Source: an uncultured Vibrio sp. (lineage in GTDB: Bacteria; Pseudomonadota; Gammaproteobacteria; Enterobacterales; Vibrionaceae). Taken from it: 64,000 nucleotides of DNA. The stretch is taken from contig CANNGN010000004.1 of NCBI GenBank assembly GCA_947504195.1, positions 186,001 through 250,000 on the forward strand, in the 5' to 3' direction. The notes below the pieces were generated by a model. That model saw only the letters and a program-made list of their open reading frames with translations, did no database searches and was not told where the DNA came from. Position 1 is the stretch's first letter, and every line of letters starts with the position of its first letter. The position numbers and the translations under genes are program-made. Positions 54,201 to 63,213 of the stretch are shown here, piece after piece.

Positions 54201-54833
54201 TCAACAAGACTCAAACATCATTATTTTTTTTAACCTTGAAATCGATTCGAATTTTTCAGTGAGAAGTTCATTCGAGGTTTTACACGCATTCGCTAAAACG
54301 AGCTCTTTTTCAAGATTGTCGATGAGAACATCAAGACGATTCTCATTTCGATAAATAACATGCCTATATATACGAAAACTAATTAAATTGTAGCTATCAG
54401 AAATGAGGTCGTGATCGATATGAAAAGAAATCAAATTGTTAAATTGATAAGCGATATCCCAATATAATGAGAGAGAAGGATTCTCGCGTAAGGAATTGAG
54501 TAAAACAATAAGCCCAGCCAAGGTGACCTGATCATTCACTCCTAAAGGTATGTCGGTCTCTTTATTCGAAATAGAGAGCAAACCTTGGCAAGTTTTCATG
54601 TCTTTTTCTAAATCAAAGCGATCGTTTTCTACAACAACGGAGCCGACACCCGTCTTCGTTTCTATAAAGTGCTGAATCACCAATTTATGCAAAACCTGCC
54701 TAATCGGTGTTCTGCTGAGACCAAATTCCTTACCTAAAGTATTCTCGTGTATCACACTCCCACCGGCTATTTCACCAGTGCAAATACGCCGTCGTATCTC
54801 ATCGCAAATTGAATCGAGATTTTGCTTATTCAT
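54201..54833 (-). CDS. GntR family transcriptional regulator
   Basis: 210 residues. Winged helix at the N terminus (about 5-68): ICDEIRRRICTGEIAGGSVI, GLSRTPIRQVLHKLVIQHFIE in part. The C-terminal domain is all helical and of FCD-like length but without the usual Asp/His metal set, so the ligand is unclear. It lies downstream of, and in the same direction as, the amino-acid ABC/phosphatase operon, 172 bp away, and is the best candidate for its regulator. Confidence 0.85.
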   Translation of the reverse strand: MNKQNLDSICDEIRRRICTGEIAGGSVIHENTLGKEFGLSRTPIRQVLHKLVIQHFIETKTGVGSVVVENDRFDLEKDMKTCQGLLSISNKETDIPLGVNDQVTLAGLIVLLNSLRENPSLSLYWDIAYQFNNLISFHIDHDLISDSYNLISFRIYRHVIYRNENRLDVLIDNLEKELVLANACKTSNELLTEKFESISRLKKIMMFESC

Positions 54834-55005
54834 TTATATCTCACAGAGAAGGAACGCGTCCTATCGGTGCTCCACTAGTTAATAATTGGCTTTAAATATT
54901 GTTATTTATGCTAGTTAAACCAAACAAAGCCCTTAAGTATTTATTATAAGGTAGTCGTTATAAAAATACATTTTAGTTATCTTTTATAAGCAGAAAACTC
55001 ATAGA

Positions 55006-55467
55006 CTAACTAATTAAAAATTCGTCCATTTTATTTAATTTATAACCAATAAGATCTTTTAACTTAACCGCAAGACCGAGATAAATGTCATACCCTTTCC
55101 CTATTGGGTCGGCGATATCAAAAGGGCCATTAAGTAATAATACTTTTGGATGCATGTCGAGTGCATGGTCGGTAGCGTCTAGCATACTATTCACTATATT
55201 GATGTGTTTTCGTTCCATAGCAAAAACAACATCAGCATTAAATAAGTGCTCAGTTGTAAGCCTTTTACTTTTGTGATCATAGGCAACATTCAAATTGGTC
55301 AACGCTTGACCTGCCTCTGGAGTAATATCCCTACTGGTTTCTGCCGAAGTGCCAGCGGAAAAAACGCTTATTTCTAGCTCTTTTTCTGCTGCAAGTTGGA
55401 TAGCGATTGCCTCTGCCATTGGTGAGCGACAAGTATTTCCAGAGCAAATAAATAGTATTTTCGTCAT
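55006..55467 (-). CDS. Low-molecular-weight protein-tyrosine phosphatase
   Basis: 153 residues from ATG 55467; a longer frame overlaps the ATPase gene. The P-loop FICSGNTCRSPMAEAIA (C-x5-R, about 5-21) and the C-terminal general acid DIADPIGKGYDIY are intact. It dephosphorylates protein tyrosine or a small phosphoester; arsenate reductases share the fold. It lies 13 bp after the ABC ATPase gene and forms the end of that operon. The usual partner, a polysaccharide-export tyrosine kinase, is absent. Confidence 0.92.
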   Translation of the reverse strand: MTKILFICSGNTCRSPMAEAIAIQLAAEKELEISVFSAGTSAETSRDITPEAGQALTNLNVAYDHKSKRLTTEHLFNADVVFAMERKHINIVNSMLDATDHALDMHPKVLLLNGPFDIADPIGKGYDIYLGLAVKLKDLIGYKLNKMDEFLIS

Positions 55468-55480
55468 ATATGTTATGCCT

Positions 55481-56209
55481 TTAATGTGAGAAAACTTGCC
55501 CCAAAAATTTACGTGTTCTTTCATGCTTAGGGTTTTCGAATAGCTCATTAGGTGTGTTTTCTTCGATGATTTCCCCTGCATCCATAAAAATAACTCTGTC
55601 TGATGCACGTTTTGCAAAGCCCATTTCATGCGTCACACACATCATCGTTATTTTCTCTTCGGCTAGACTAATCATTACATCCAAGACTTCTTGAATCATT
55701 TCTGGATCAAGTGCGGAAGTTGGCTCATCAAACAATATCACTTTCGGTTCCATACAAAGAGTACGAGCAATGGCAACACGCTGTTGCTGTCCACCAGAAA
55801 GTTGATTAGGCATCTTTAACGCCTGATCAGCAATTTTCACTCGTTCCAAATAAAACATTGCCCTTTCAATTGCCTGTTGTTTAGGGATTTTTCTGACCCA
55901 GATTTGCGCAAGCGTACAGTTTTCTAGCACCGATAAGTGAGGGTAAAGATTAAACTGCTGGAAAACCATACCGACTTCTTGACGTATTTGATGAATGTTT
56001 TTCGATTCAGAATTCACCGCAGTACCATTGAATTCCACTAAACCGCTTTCATGAGTTTCCAACGCATTAATACAGCGAATGAGTGTCGATTTTCCAGAAC
56101 CTGAAGGCCCACAAATCACGACTCGCTCGCCTTCTTTCACTTCAAGGTTAATGTTTTTCAAAGCGTGATAATCATCGTACCACTTGTTCAATTCATTAAT
56201 TTTAATCAT
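55481..56209 (-). CDS. Amino-acid ABC transporter ATPase
   Basis: 242 residues, GlnQ/AapP/BztD type. Walker [10 protein letters not shown] near 34-42, signature [15 protein letters not shown] near 137-151, Walker [14 protein letters not shown] near 159-171, His switch [12 protein letters not shown]. It energises the two permeases at 57910 and 58962. A protein-phosphatase gene precedes it by 7 bp and another follows. Confidence 0.97.
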   Translation of the reverse strand: MIKINELNKWYDDYHALKNINLEVKEGERVVICGPSGSGKSTLIRCINALETHESGLVEFNGTAVNSESKNIHQIRQEVGMVFQQFNLYPHLSVLENCTLAQIWVRKIPKQQAIERAMFYLERVKIADQALKMPNQLSGGQQQRVAIARTLCMEPKVILFDEPTSALDPEMIQEVLDVMISLAEEKITMMCVTHEMGFAKRASDRVIFMDAGEIIEENTPNELFENPKHERTRKFLGQVFSH

Positions 56210-56216
56210 GTTGTTT

Positions 56217-56810
56217 TCATTTACCCTTACCTTTACCCTTACAGAGTACTCTTGCGAATAACTCTTTACCTACCCAACTCTCTTGCTCGGCTGTTTCGAT
56301 GGCGTCGGCTTCGTTGCTCCGAACGAAATTAATCGCTTCGGTCGGATCCATTCCAGTTTCGTGCAACACTCTTGCCGCGAATGTTCCCGAACGACCTTTC
56401 CCCGATAAACAGCTAAGACTGATAGAACTTCCTTGTGAGAGGATGGTGTGAACTCTGGTTCTTAAATCAATCCAAAGCGCCTCTCCTTCTTCATCAGGAA
56501 TACTGAAATCCTGAACAGGTAAGTTCACGACTTCAATCTCTAGCTTTTCTGTTACTTGGAGCAATTCACACATTGCATTTGGCGGCAACTCACTGCTGCT
56601 CGTCAGAATAACGATCATCTTGACGGAATTTTCAGCCAGCGTGTTCAACACATCATCCATCTCAATGGGATGAATATAAGACTCACCATCAACAGCAATT
56701 TCAAGCCCAGGGAAACTGGTCATAAATATCTTCCCGTGCTCTGGGTGCTTCTCGATAGTGAGCCCGACAAACGTTATTGGGGCACTAGGCATAATGTCTT
56801 TACCTTTCAT
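56217..56810 (-). CDS. Dual-specificity/CDKN3-like protein phosphatase
   Basis: 197 residues. The catalytic loop is [19 protein letters not shown] (C-x5-R-S near 134-142). The usual His before Cys is Ser here. A possible general acid Asp is in [12 protein letters not shown] near 98-109. The C terminus is KGKGKGK, encoded by short DNA repeats. Start MKGKDIMPS at 56810, with AGGGG before it; a second ATG 18 bases later is possible. It stands between the binding-protein and ATPase genes of an ABC importer, an unusual position. Confidence 0.82.
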   Translation of the reverse strand: MKGKDIMPSAPITFVGLTIEKHPEHGKIFMTSFPGLEIAVDGESYIHPIEMDDVLNTLAENSVKMIVILTSSSELPPNAMCELLQVTEKLEIEVVNLPVQDFSIPDEEGEALWIDLRTRVHTILSQGSSISLSCLSGKGRSGTFAARVLHETGMDPTEAINFVRSNEADAIETAEQESWVGKELFARVLCKGKGKGK

Positions 56811-56834
56811 ATGATTACCCCTTAACTGTCTGAT

Positions 56835-57875
56835 TTATCGAATTGGACTAGGGTACATTAAGCCGCCTTCAGAGCTTAACGCGTTGTTCGTCCCCACACG
56901 ATCCATTCCAAATGTTGTGCTAGGACCAAGGTGACGATTGTACACTTCTGCATAATTGCCAACTTGTTTAATAATGTTGTAGCTCCAATCTTCTGACAAA
57001 CCGATTTGAGCACCCATTTCTCCCGCCGCAGATTTATTACTGAATAAACGTTTAACGGCTTTCGGTTGATTCTCAATATCCGCCATGATTTGGTCTATAT
57101 TTTCAGAGGTAACCCCTAATTTTTCAGCATTTAGCATGACTTGAAAGCCCCAATAAACGGCGCTTTCTAATGCTTGGTCAGGTTGCGTGACAAGAGTTAA
57201 AGGTTCGTTTGATATCACCTCTGGAAGTACCATGTAATCGTCAGGGTTATCAGCCAATAGTCGGTCAGAGTTCAGCGCAGTTCTATCGCTTGCGAGAACA
57301 TCACATTTACCCGTATAAAACGCCTGCAAGCGAGCGGTTTTATCGGCGATGTTTTCAATACGATATTCGATGTTTCTATCACCAAACCAATCCGCGATAT
57401 TTAAAAGCGTTGTTGAGCCTTCTTCAGCACAAACCGTTGCACCGCTTAATTCAGAAGCCGATGTCACACCCAGTTTTTTCGGGATCAAGAAACCTTGACC
57501 ATCATAGAAAGTCGTAGCGACGAAGCTCATGCCAGGGTTAGCATCACGCGTACCTGTGCGAGTAATACTACGAGAGGCAAGATGTGCTTTCTTTGCCACA
57601 ATAGTCTTCATGCTATCTGAGAAGCCAATACCGCGAATATCGGCTTTCTCAGCATCCCCTAATATTGCAGCCGAAGCCATGCGACAAAAATCAGTATTAA
57701 AGCCCTGATACACGCCTTTGCTATCCGGTACAGAGAAACCAGGCGAGTTTGTATTCACCAGACAGATCAAGCTATCTTCTTTCTTGATCTCATCCATCGT
57801 TACACCTGCACTAACATGACTTGCTGCTAACAATGAAACACAAGCTGTGGTGATATAAGATATTGTTTTTTCCAT
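56835..57875 (-). CDS. Amino-acid ABC transporter substrate-binding protein (AapJ type)
   Basis: 346 residues from ATG 57875 with ribosome site AAGGAAGTT. Signal peptide to about SHVSA. AapJ/BztA-type features: LICLVNTNSPGFSVPDSKGV, GFNTDFCRMASAAILGD, SITRTGTRDANPGMSF (in parts) and VYNRHLGPSTTFGMDRV near the end. These proteins bind general L-amino acids or glutamate/aspartate/glutamine. It follows the two permease genes by 34 bp. Confidence 0.94.
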   Translation of the reverse strand: MEKTISYITTACVSLLAASHVSAGVTMDEIKKEDSLICLVNTNSPGFSVPDSKGVYQGFNTDFCRMASAAILGDAEKADIRGIGFSDSMKTIVAKKAHLASRSITRTGTRDANPGMSFVATTFYDGQGFLIPKKLGVTSASELSGATVCAEEGSTTLLNIADWFGDRNIEYRIENIADKTARLQAFYTGKCDVLASDRTALNSDRLLADNPDDYMVLPEVISNEPLTLVTQPDQALESAVYWGFQVMLNAEKLGVTSENIDQIMADIENQPKAVKRLFSNKSAAGEMGAQIGLSEDWSYNIIKQVGNYAEVYNRHLGPSTTFGMDRVGTNNALSSEGGLMYPSPIR

Positions 57876-57909
57876 TTTTAACTTCCTTTTAATAAACAAA
57901 AACCAACGA

Positions 57910-58959
57910 CTATTGCGACGATCTTTTTTCTAACCATCGGCTATAAGACGATAGAATCCAACATGTGACGAGATACCAGATGCCGACTAACATGTAAGCT
58001 TCTAACCCATAGTTCTGCCAAAGCGGATCACTAAACGCCATTTTTGAGGTTGCCATAATGTCGTGAATACCAATTATGACGACGAGAGATGTGTCTTTAT
58101 AAGCACCAAGAACCGTATTCATAATCCCCGGCAGTGATTTCTTTAACGCTTGTGGCAATATAATAAATCTTATCTTTTGAACGTAATTTAGCCCCTGACT
58201 ATCTGCGGCTTCATGTTGGCCTTTAGCGACAGATTGGAGCCCTCCGCGAACCGCTTCAGCAAAGTAGGCAGAGTGAAAGAAAACGAGAGCAATCATGGTG
58301 GTAACCAATGGATCAAGTGTTATTCCCACCGGCATCATAAGTGGCAAAATAAACACACCGAGAAACAGCACCATGATCATTGGTACGCCCCTAATAATCT
58401 CGATGTAAAGTGTCGCCAACCCTTTTAAAACTGGAATGGTATTTTGAAAACGACATAGGGCTAATACGATTCCCAAAGGAAAGGCAAACACTAGGCCGAA
58501 CAACGCCAACATAAGCAGAATCGGTAACCCATTCCAGTGTTGAGGTTGAACATATTCCAAGCCCAGAATGCCGCCACGCATGAGATATAAATACAGAGCG
58601 CCAACCATTATCCAGAAATAGATTAAGCCCACTTTTTGAAACTTAGGAACCATGCTGATTCCTACTGAAGTAAGCAATAAAACGCTGGCTAAAAGAGGCC
58701 TAACATGTTGGTCAAATGGGTACGTACCAAAAAGGATTAGCCGAAGCTTTTCTTTTAAAAAAGGCCAACACGCACCTGAATTTATCTTGCATACTTCACC
58801 GCTTGCCCACGGTGAAACGGCGCTAAAAAATAACCAATCAAACATAATTGAAATAAGAAAAACAGCAATGCCGCCAATAATAAGCGTAATGATTGTGTCT
58901 CTTATTCCGTTAAATAGACGCTTGTGCACTGTCTCTATGAAAGCTGTATTCATGATCAT
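57910..58959 (-). CDS. Amino-acid ABC permease (AapM type)
   Basis: 349 residues from ATG 58959; a GTG at 58962 overlaps the previous stop by one base. About eight membrane segments, long AapM-type protein with HWNGLPILLMLALFGLVFAF (in part) and coupling loop FAEAVRGGLQSVAKGQHEAA (about 232-251). It pairs with the AapQ-type permease. Second gene of the operon. Confidence 0.93.
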   Translation of the reverse strand: MIMNTAFIETVHKRLFNGIRDTIITLIIGGIAVFLISIMFDWLFFSAVSPWASGEVCKINSGACWPFLKEKLRLILFGTYPFDQHVRPLLASVLLLTSVGISMVPKFQKVGLIYFWIMVGALYLYLMRGGILGLEYVQPQHWNGLPILLMLALFGLVFAFPLGIVLALCRFQNTIPVLKGLATLYIEIIRGVPMIMVLFLGVFILPLMMPVGITLDPLVTTMIALVFFHSAYFAEAVRGGLQSVAKGQHEAADSQGLNYVQKIRFIILPQALKKSLPGIMNTVLGAYKDTSLVVIIGIHDIMATSKMAFSDPLWQNYGLEAYMLVGIWYLVTCWILSSYSRWLEKRSSQ

Positions 58960-58961
58960 CA

Positions 58962-60104
58962 CTATGAGTTCAAGTTAATGCGACTGTTGTATCGATTTAA
59001 TAACGACGAAACAACCAAGTTAATAAACAAGTAGGTAAGCATAGTGATCGTCATTAACTCGATTGGGCGAAACGTTTGATTAATAGACGTCGTCATCACT
59101 GACACTAAATCTGAATACCCCACAGCAAGCGCTATAGACGTATTTTTTGAGATATTTAAATATTGATTACCCATTGGCGGAATAATAATTCGCAACGATT
59201 GCGGCAAAATGACCAATCGCATCATCTTGGTATACCCCAACCCGGATGCTTTCGCAGCTTCAAATTGCCCTTTCGGTACAGCTTCTATTGCACCTCGCAC
59301 CAGCTCCGCAACTTGCCCGCCGTGATACAGACTGAGTGCTAACCACAACACTAGAAACTGAATCGAAATCCGCCCTCCACCAGTAAAATCAAACCCTTTA
59401 AAGACTGGATATGAGATGGAAAAGTGAACATCAAACACTAGGATTGCCAAACCAAACACCGTCACTAAAACAACGATCGATGGCCAAAACGTTGGATACA
59501 TTCTTCCCGTTTTATCTAACGTTTTCTTCGCAATGCGGCGAGCAACCAACAAGCCAAAGAACCAAACTGAAATAAGACATAAGAGAAAAATAAACCCATT
59601 GCCCCATTCGAGAATAGGAAAATTGATTGAGCGATTGGAAATGTGGATATTTGAAAAAAACACCCAGTTTTCACGTATTGTTGGAAGTGTATTGATAACA
59701 GCAAGATAGAGCGCCAGTAGAATTAGGAGCTTAGGTAAATTCCGCATTATCTCAATATAGAAACCGGCAACCTTCGAACCTAACCAATGCGAACTGGTTC
59801 TTAAAATACCCACACAGACTCCGACGAGGGTCGCGCCAACAATACAAACAATCGACAATAAAATAGTATTTAAGAAGCCAGCAAATAAAACGCGGTAGTA
59901 TGAATCTGAAGATGTCACTGGAATGATGCTTTCACTAATATTAAAGCCTGCACTTGAGTCCAAAAACAAAAATGAGGGTTTAATTCCGACAGCACTAAGG
60001 TTTAACTGGATATTCTGTACAAGAAAATACCCTGCAACTAAGAGGCTAATAATGATTACGACCTGCCAAGCGAGAATGGAAGTGGTCAACTTCTTATTTT
60101 GCAT
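58962..60104 (-). CDS. Amino-acid ABC permease (AapQ type)
   Basis: 380 residues, about eight membrane segments with a large periplasmic insert, as in AapQ. The loop AELVRGAIEAVPKGQFEAAK (about 265-284) and LVILPQSLRIIIPPMGNQYL are typical. First gene of the operon Q-M-J-phosphatase-P-phosphatase. Typical Aap operons are J-Q-M-P, so the order differs here. Confidence 0.94.
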   Translation of the reverse strand: MQNKKLTTSILAWQVVIIISLLVAGYFLVQNIQLNLSAVGIKPSFLFLDSSAGFNISESIIPVTSSDSYYRVLFAGFLNTILLSIVCIVGATLVGVCVGILRTSSHWLGSKVAGFYIEIMRNLPKLLILLALYLAVINTLPTIRENWVFFSNIHISNRSINFPILEWGNGFIFLLCLISVWFFGLLVARRIAKKTLDKTGRMYPTFWPSIVVLVTVFGLAILVFDVHFSISYPVFKGFDFTGGGRISIQFLVLWLALSLYHGGQVAELVRGAIEAVPKGQFEAAKASGLGYTKMMRLVILPQSLRIIIPPMGNQYLNISKNTSIALAVGYSDLVSVMTTSINQTFRPIELMTITMLTYLFINLVVSSLLNRYNSRINLNS

Positions 60105-60185
60105 GGTTAAAACATTCCAATGTAAGGCAACATTGAAATAACTTAACCTGTATACAGCTATACATCAAGCTTTTCGAGACAACTA

Positions 60186-60198
60186 TATTGTCACAATA
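60186..60198. promoter_or_regulatory. Palindrome upstream of the amino-acid ABC operon
   Basis: TATTGTCACAATA, a 13-bp perfect inverted repeat around one central base, 82 bp before the start of the AapQ-type gene. A GT/AC core is common in GntR operators, so the GntR protein at 54201 may bind here. Prediction only. Confidence 0.45.
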
Positions 60199-60346
60199 AG
60201 TCGATTATTCTTAACAAGTAATGATCAAACACTATGTAGAAAAGTGGATAAAAGGAATAAACAAGAAGTCTAATACCTATTGTTCCATAAGGAATCGATA
60301 GTATTAATTCAGTGTTGATGGCTTGGGAAATTAGTATGCGTCAGAT

Positions 60347-60454
60347 GGGTGGAAGCCCCAGCCACATCCCGGCACACACGTCATCTGCTGTGGCTGCTTC
60401 CTTCCGGATCTGACCAGGTTCACAAACTAGTGTTGCGGGAGGACCAGGGCCTCC
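60347..60454 (-). ncRNA. ffs: 4.5S RNA (signal recognition particle RNA)
   Basis: Read on the minus strand it matches bacterial 4.5S RNA: 5' GGAGGCCCTGGTCCTCCCGC, the conserved apical loop CAGATCCGGAAGGAAGCAGC, then GCAGATGACGTGTGTGCCGG and the 3' strand GGGATGTGGCTGGGGC. The two ends can pair into the long hairpin. It binds the M domain of Ffh for co-translational targeting. Apparent ORFs on both strands across it are not genes. Neighbouring atl and tesB match the E. coli gene order. Confidence 0.97.
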
Positions 60455-60628
60455 ATAGATTTTTTTCGTTTCAGCACTTACGTGTCGAAAGAGACGCTGA
60501 TTATCAATCATCCCTATGGCGAATGCAAGCAACAGGATAAGAATTTGTTGCTTGTGAGAATCAAGCGCTTAAAGCTTGACCGTTATTAGTGTAAACACTC
60601 TCCCATAGCGAAAAAGATACACACTAAG

Positions 60629-62644
60629 TTACGTATTAATTGCGTTATTCCTGCGCTCTCTCTTCTTTCGGTACATTTCGACATCTGCAAGATGCAGCAC
60701 TTCTTCCAATGACGTTGATACACGACGAGGCGACGAAATACCCACTGAAACGGAAATATCAAAATTCTTACTCTTTGTTGGATCGTTAAAAGCAAAGCAT
60801 TCCAAATTTGACAGTATTTGTTTTAAGTCATCTTCGCTGATCACATCCGTCAGAATAAATTCATCACCACCAATGCGATAACTTCTTCCTTTCCAATGAG
60901 CTTTAATTTTTTCGGTGAGCTGCATTAATACCTTATCACCGGTATCATGGCCATTTGCATCATTTATCTGTTTAAAATTGTTCACATCTAAATAAACAAA
61001 AGTCACCCGAGGTGAAACGCCACGAGAATATCGGCGATACAGCGAGCGTCGATTGCGTAGTTTCGTTAGTCCGTCGGTATTTGATTGAATATGAAAATAG
61101 GTTACAAGCATTGCAAGCAACAATAGTGCACCGAGCAAAAGAAGTATTTCCTGACGTTTAACTTTCTTCTCTAGCAAAAGTTGCTCTCGCCAATTTGGAT
61201 GGATATTGTAACGAGTCACTATTTGGTTAATATTGAGAATGCTCATTGCACTTGAAAACAGCTGTGCTAAAGCCAAACCGTCTTCTGTGCGTGGGAAGGC
61301 GACGGCAACTTCGTTAGTGTTGAAATAACCGACCTGTTTGTCTTCTTCAATATCTAGAAGCTCTTCAGATTCGCTTAGCAAGGTTGAAAAAAATGTATTT
61401 GAATAGGCGATATAATCCACTTCTTTGTTGAACAAGCCTTCCATCAATTCATGCTGAGTTTCGAAGGTATAGAGTTCTATGTTCGGAAGCATTTTTTCTA
61501 ACAAGTGCTGATAATAGTCATCCCTAACGACACCAATTTTCTCCACAATGAGTTCAGACACATTGTTATAAACATTGTGCTTGTACCCTTTACGTTTTGC
61601 TAAAATCGCGGATATTTCATAGTAAGGGTCACTAAAATACATGAGGGCTGAGCGCTCTTCCGATATAATAATCGGGGCCAACATATCAATCTTATTATCG
61701 AGCAAGTCTTGATACATGCTAGACCAAGGTTCATTGGCATCACTCACAATGTCGCAGCGAATCGCCAGAATATCGCAGGTGCCCAACACAATATCAGCGC
61801 TGATTCCGGTCACGGACCCATTTTCGTGGTACTGAACATATTGCCCACCATTTTCCAATTTAATTCGGAACACTTTATTCCGATCGATACTGCTCTCTTC
61901 CATTTTGGCTCTGAGAGCTTGTCGACGAATATCAAGCTGATAGAGCTGTATCGATTTACTGAGTGTCTTTTGCATTTCTGCTGAATGAAAAAACGTTTCA
62001 AGTTTCTCCAACATATCAGCATTAGCGTGCTTCGTCGTCACAATAGAGACAGGCTGAATAGGCAAATAGTCATTTAACAACGTGGCTTGATAACCAGCAC
62101 TAATCATTGGTTTCAACTGATTGATGGCATCAAGAACACCGTCTACTGCGCCTGAATTAAGTAATTCTAACGCTTTACCGCCCCCTTCATAACTAACTTG
62201 CTGAAGGCGAGGATAGTGTTTATTAATTAAGTCAGAATAAATTGTCCCAGAGGGAACACCAACTCGATTCAGTTGATCGAAACGTGCACCATCTTTTGAG
62301 AACAAGTAGGTGTATTCAATGTTGGTTGGATGAGAAAAATCAAAACGGTTTTCTCGCTCAGAGGTATAGGTCACATTTGCGGCAAAATCTACAGTCCCTG
62401 CTTCGACGGCATCTAAAATACTTTTGAAACTAGCATGAGTTTGATAGTTAACGTGAAAGTTTAATTTATTCGCGGCGGCATCGAATAACACACGACTAAC
62501 AATATCATCGGCTTCTATCGCCACACTATAGGTTGGAGTTGAGGCATTATTGCTTTTTTGTGTACCGGCTTGCGCCCATGTACTTCCTATAAACCAACAC
62601 AAACTCAACAGAGTAATTAAGCTTGAGGTAATATATCTAACCAT
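60629..62644 (-). CDS. Diguanylate cyclase with two periplasmic binding-protein domains
   Basis: 671 residues. Signal peptide to about TWAQA. Two SBP_bac_3-type sensor domains (about 35-240 and 258-480) with SVAIEADDIVSR, GTVDFAANVTYTSERENRFD (in parts) and NKIDMLAPIIISEERSALMY. A membrane helix (about 497-515, ILLLLGALLLLAMLVTYF) leads to a GGDEF domain with YRIGGDEFILTD (about 602-613) and DVNNFKQINDANGHDTGDK. It should make cyclic di-GMP in response to an amino-acid-like ligand. The amino-acid importer operon is next door. Confidence 0.94.
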   Translation of the reverse strand: MVRYITSSLITLLSLCWFIGSTWAQAGTQKSNNASTPTYSVAIEADDIVSRVLFDAAANKLNFHVNYQTHASFKSILDAVEAGTVDFAANVTYTSERENRFDFSHPTNIEYTYLFSKDGARFDQLNRVGVPSGTIYSDLINKHYPRLQQVSYEGGGKALELLNSGAVDGVLDAINQLKPMISAGYQATLLNDYLPIQPVSIVTTKHANADMLEKLETFFHSAEMQKTLSKSIQLYQLDIRRQALRAKMEESSIDRNKVFRIKLENGGQYVQYHENGSVTGISADIVLGTCDILAIRCDIVSDANEPWSSMYQDLLDNKIDMLAPIIISEERSALMYFSDPYYEISAILAKRKGYKHNVYNNVSELIVEKIGVVRDDYYQHLLEKMLPNIELYTFETQHELMEGLFNKEVDYIAYSNTFFSTLLSESEELLDIEEDKQVGYFNTNEVAVAFPRTEDGLALAQLFSSAMSILNINQIVTRYNIHPNWREQLLLEKKVKRQEILLLLGALLLLAMLVTYFHIQSNTDGLTKLRNRRSLYRRYSRGVSPRVTFVYLDVNNFKQINDANGHDTGDKVLMQLTEKIKAHWKGRSYRIGGDEFILTDVISEDDLKQILSNLECFAFNDPTKSKNFDISVSVGISSPRRVSTSLEEVLHLADVEMYRKKRERRNNAINT

Positions 62645-62806
62645 TTTTATATGCGTTTGCGCCCCTGCAATAGTACTCAGTAACAGTGAGATGTATTACC
62701 ATACATCAATCTCCATGTTACACCATCTTCATTTATAGACACTCAATATTAACTATGGTGCTGTTCAAAACAAATCATATTGCAATTATAGTCGGAAAAA
62801 TCACTA

Positions 62807-63109
62807 ATGAATGAATTCCTTAGCCAAATATATACCGTGATTTATCAAATCCCTGTCGGTCAGGTTTCCACTTACGGTGAAATCGCGACCATGGCTGGCT
62901 ATCCGGGCTATGCTCGGCACGTTGGAAAAGCGCTCGGCCAACTGCCTAATGACAGCAAACTACCTTGGTATCGCGTTGTTAATAGCAAGGGTATGATTTC
63001 TCTCAAGGGAGAAGATCTAGTCCGCCAACGCTCTTTACTACTATCGGAAGGTGTTGATGTGAATAGTGCAGGAAAGATCAGCCTGAGGATTTATCGCTGG
63101 CGCCCCTAA
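62807..63109 (+). CDS. atl: Alkyltransferase-like protein (ATL)
   Basis: 100 residues. MGMT C-terminal DNA-binding domain with the active-site Cys replaced by Trp: LPWYRVVNSKG instead of PCHRV. Helix-turn-helix VGQVSTYGEIATMAGYPGYA with Arg finger RHVGKALGQL. ATL proteins bind O6-alkylguanine without repairing it and pass the lesion to nucleotide excision repair. Position next to ffs and tesB matches E. coli. Confidence 0.96.
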   Translation: MNEFLSQIYTVIYQIPVGQVSTYGEIATMAGYPGYARHVGKALGQLPNDSKLPWYRVVNSKGMISLKGEDLVRQRSLLLSEGVDVNSAGKISLRIYRWRP

Positions 63110-63213
63110 TTTGGTGACTGCATATTCAATCGCTGTCGATACAAAAAGCATTGCATAATACTCGTATTACACGTTACCGTATATTATTCATAACCCATTT
63201 TTAGAGAGAACCA

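Noticed and set aside
60341..60540. Two 63-codon open frames on opposite strands
   Set aside because: They lie across the 4.5S RNA gene and show no protein features; the RNA explains the sequence.
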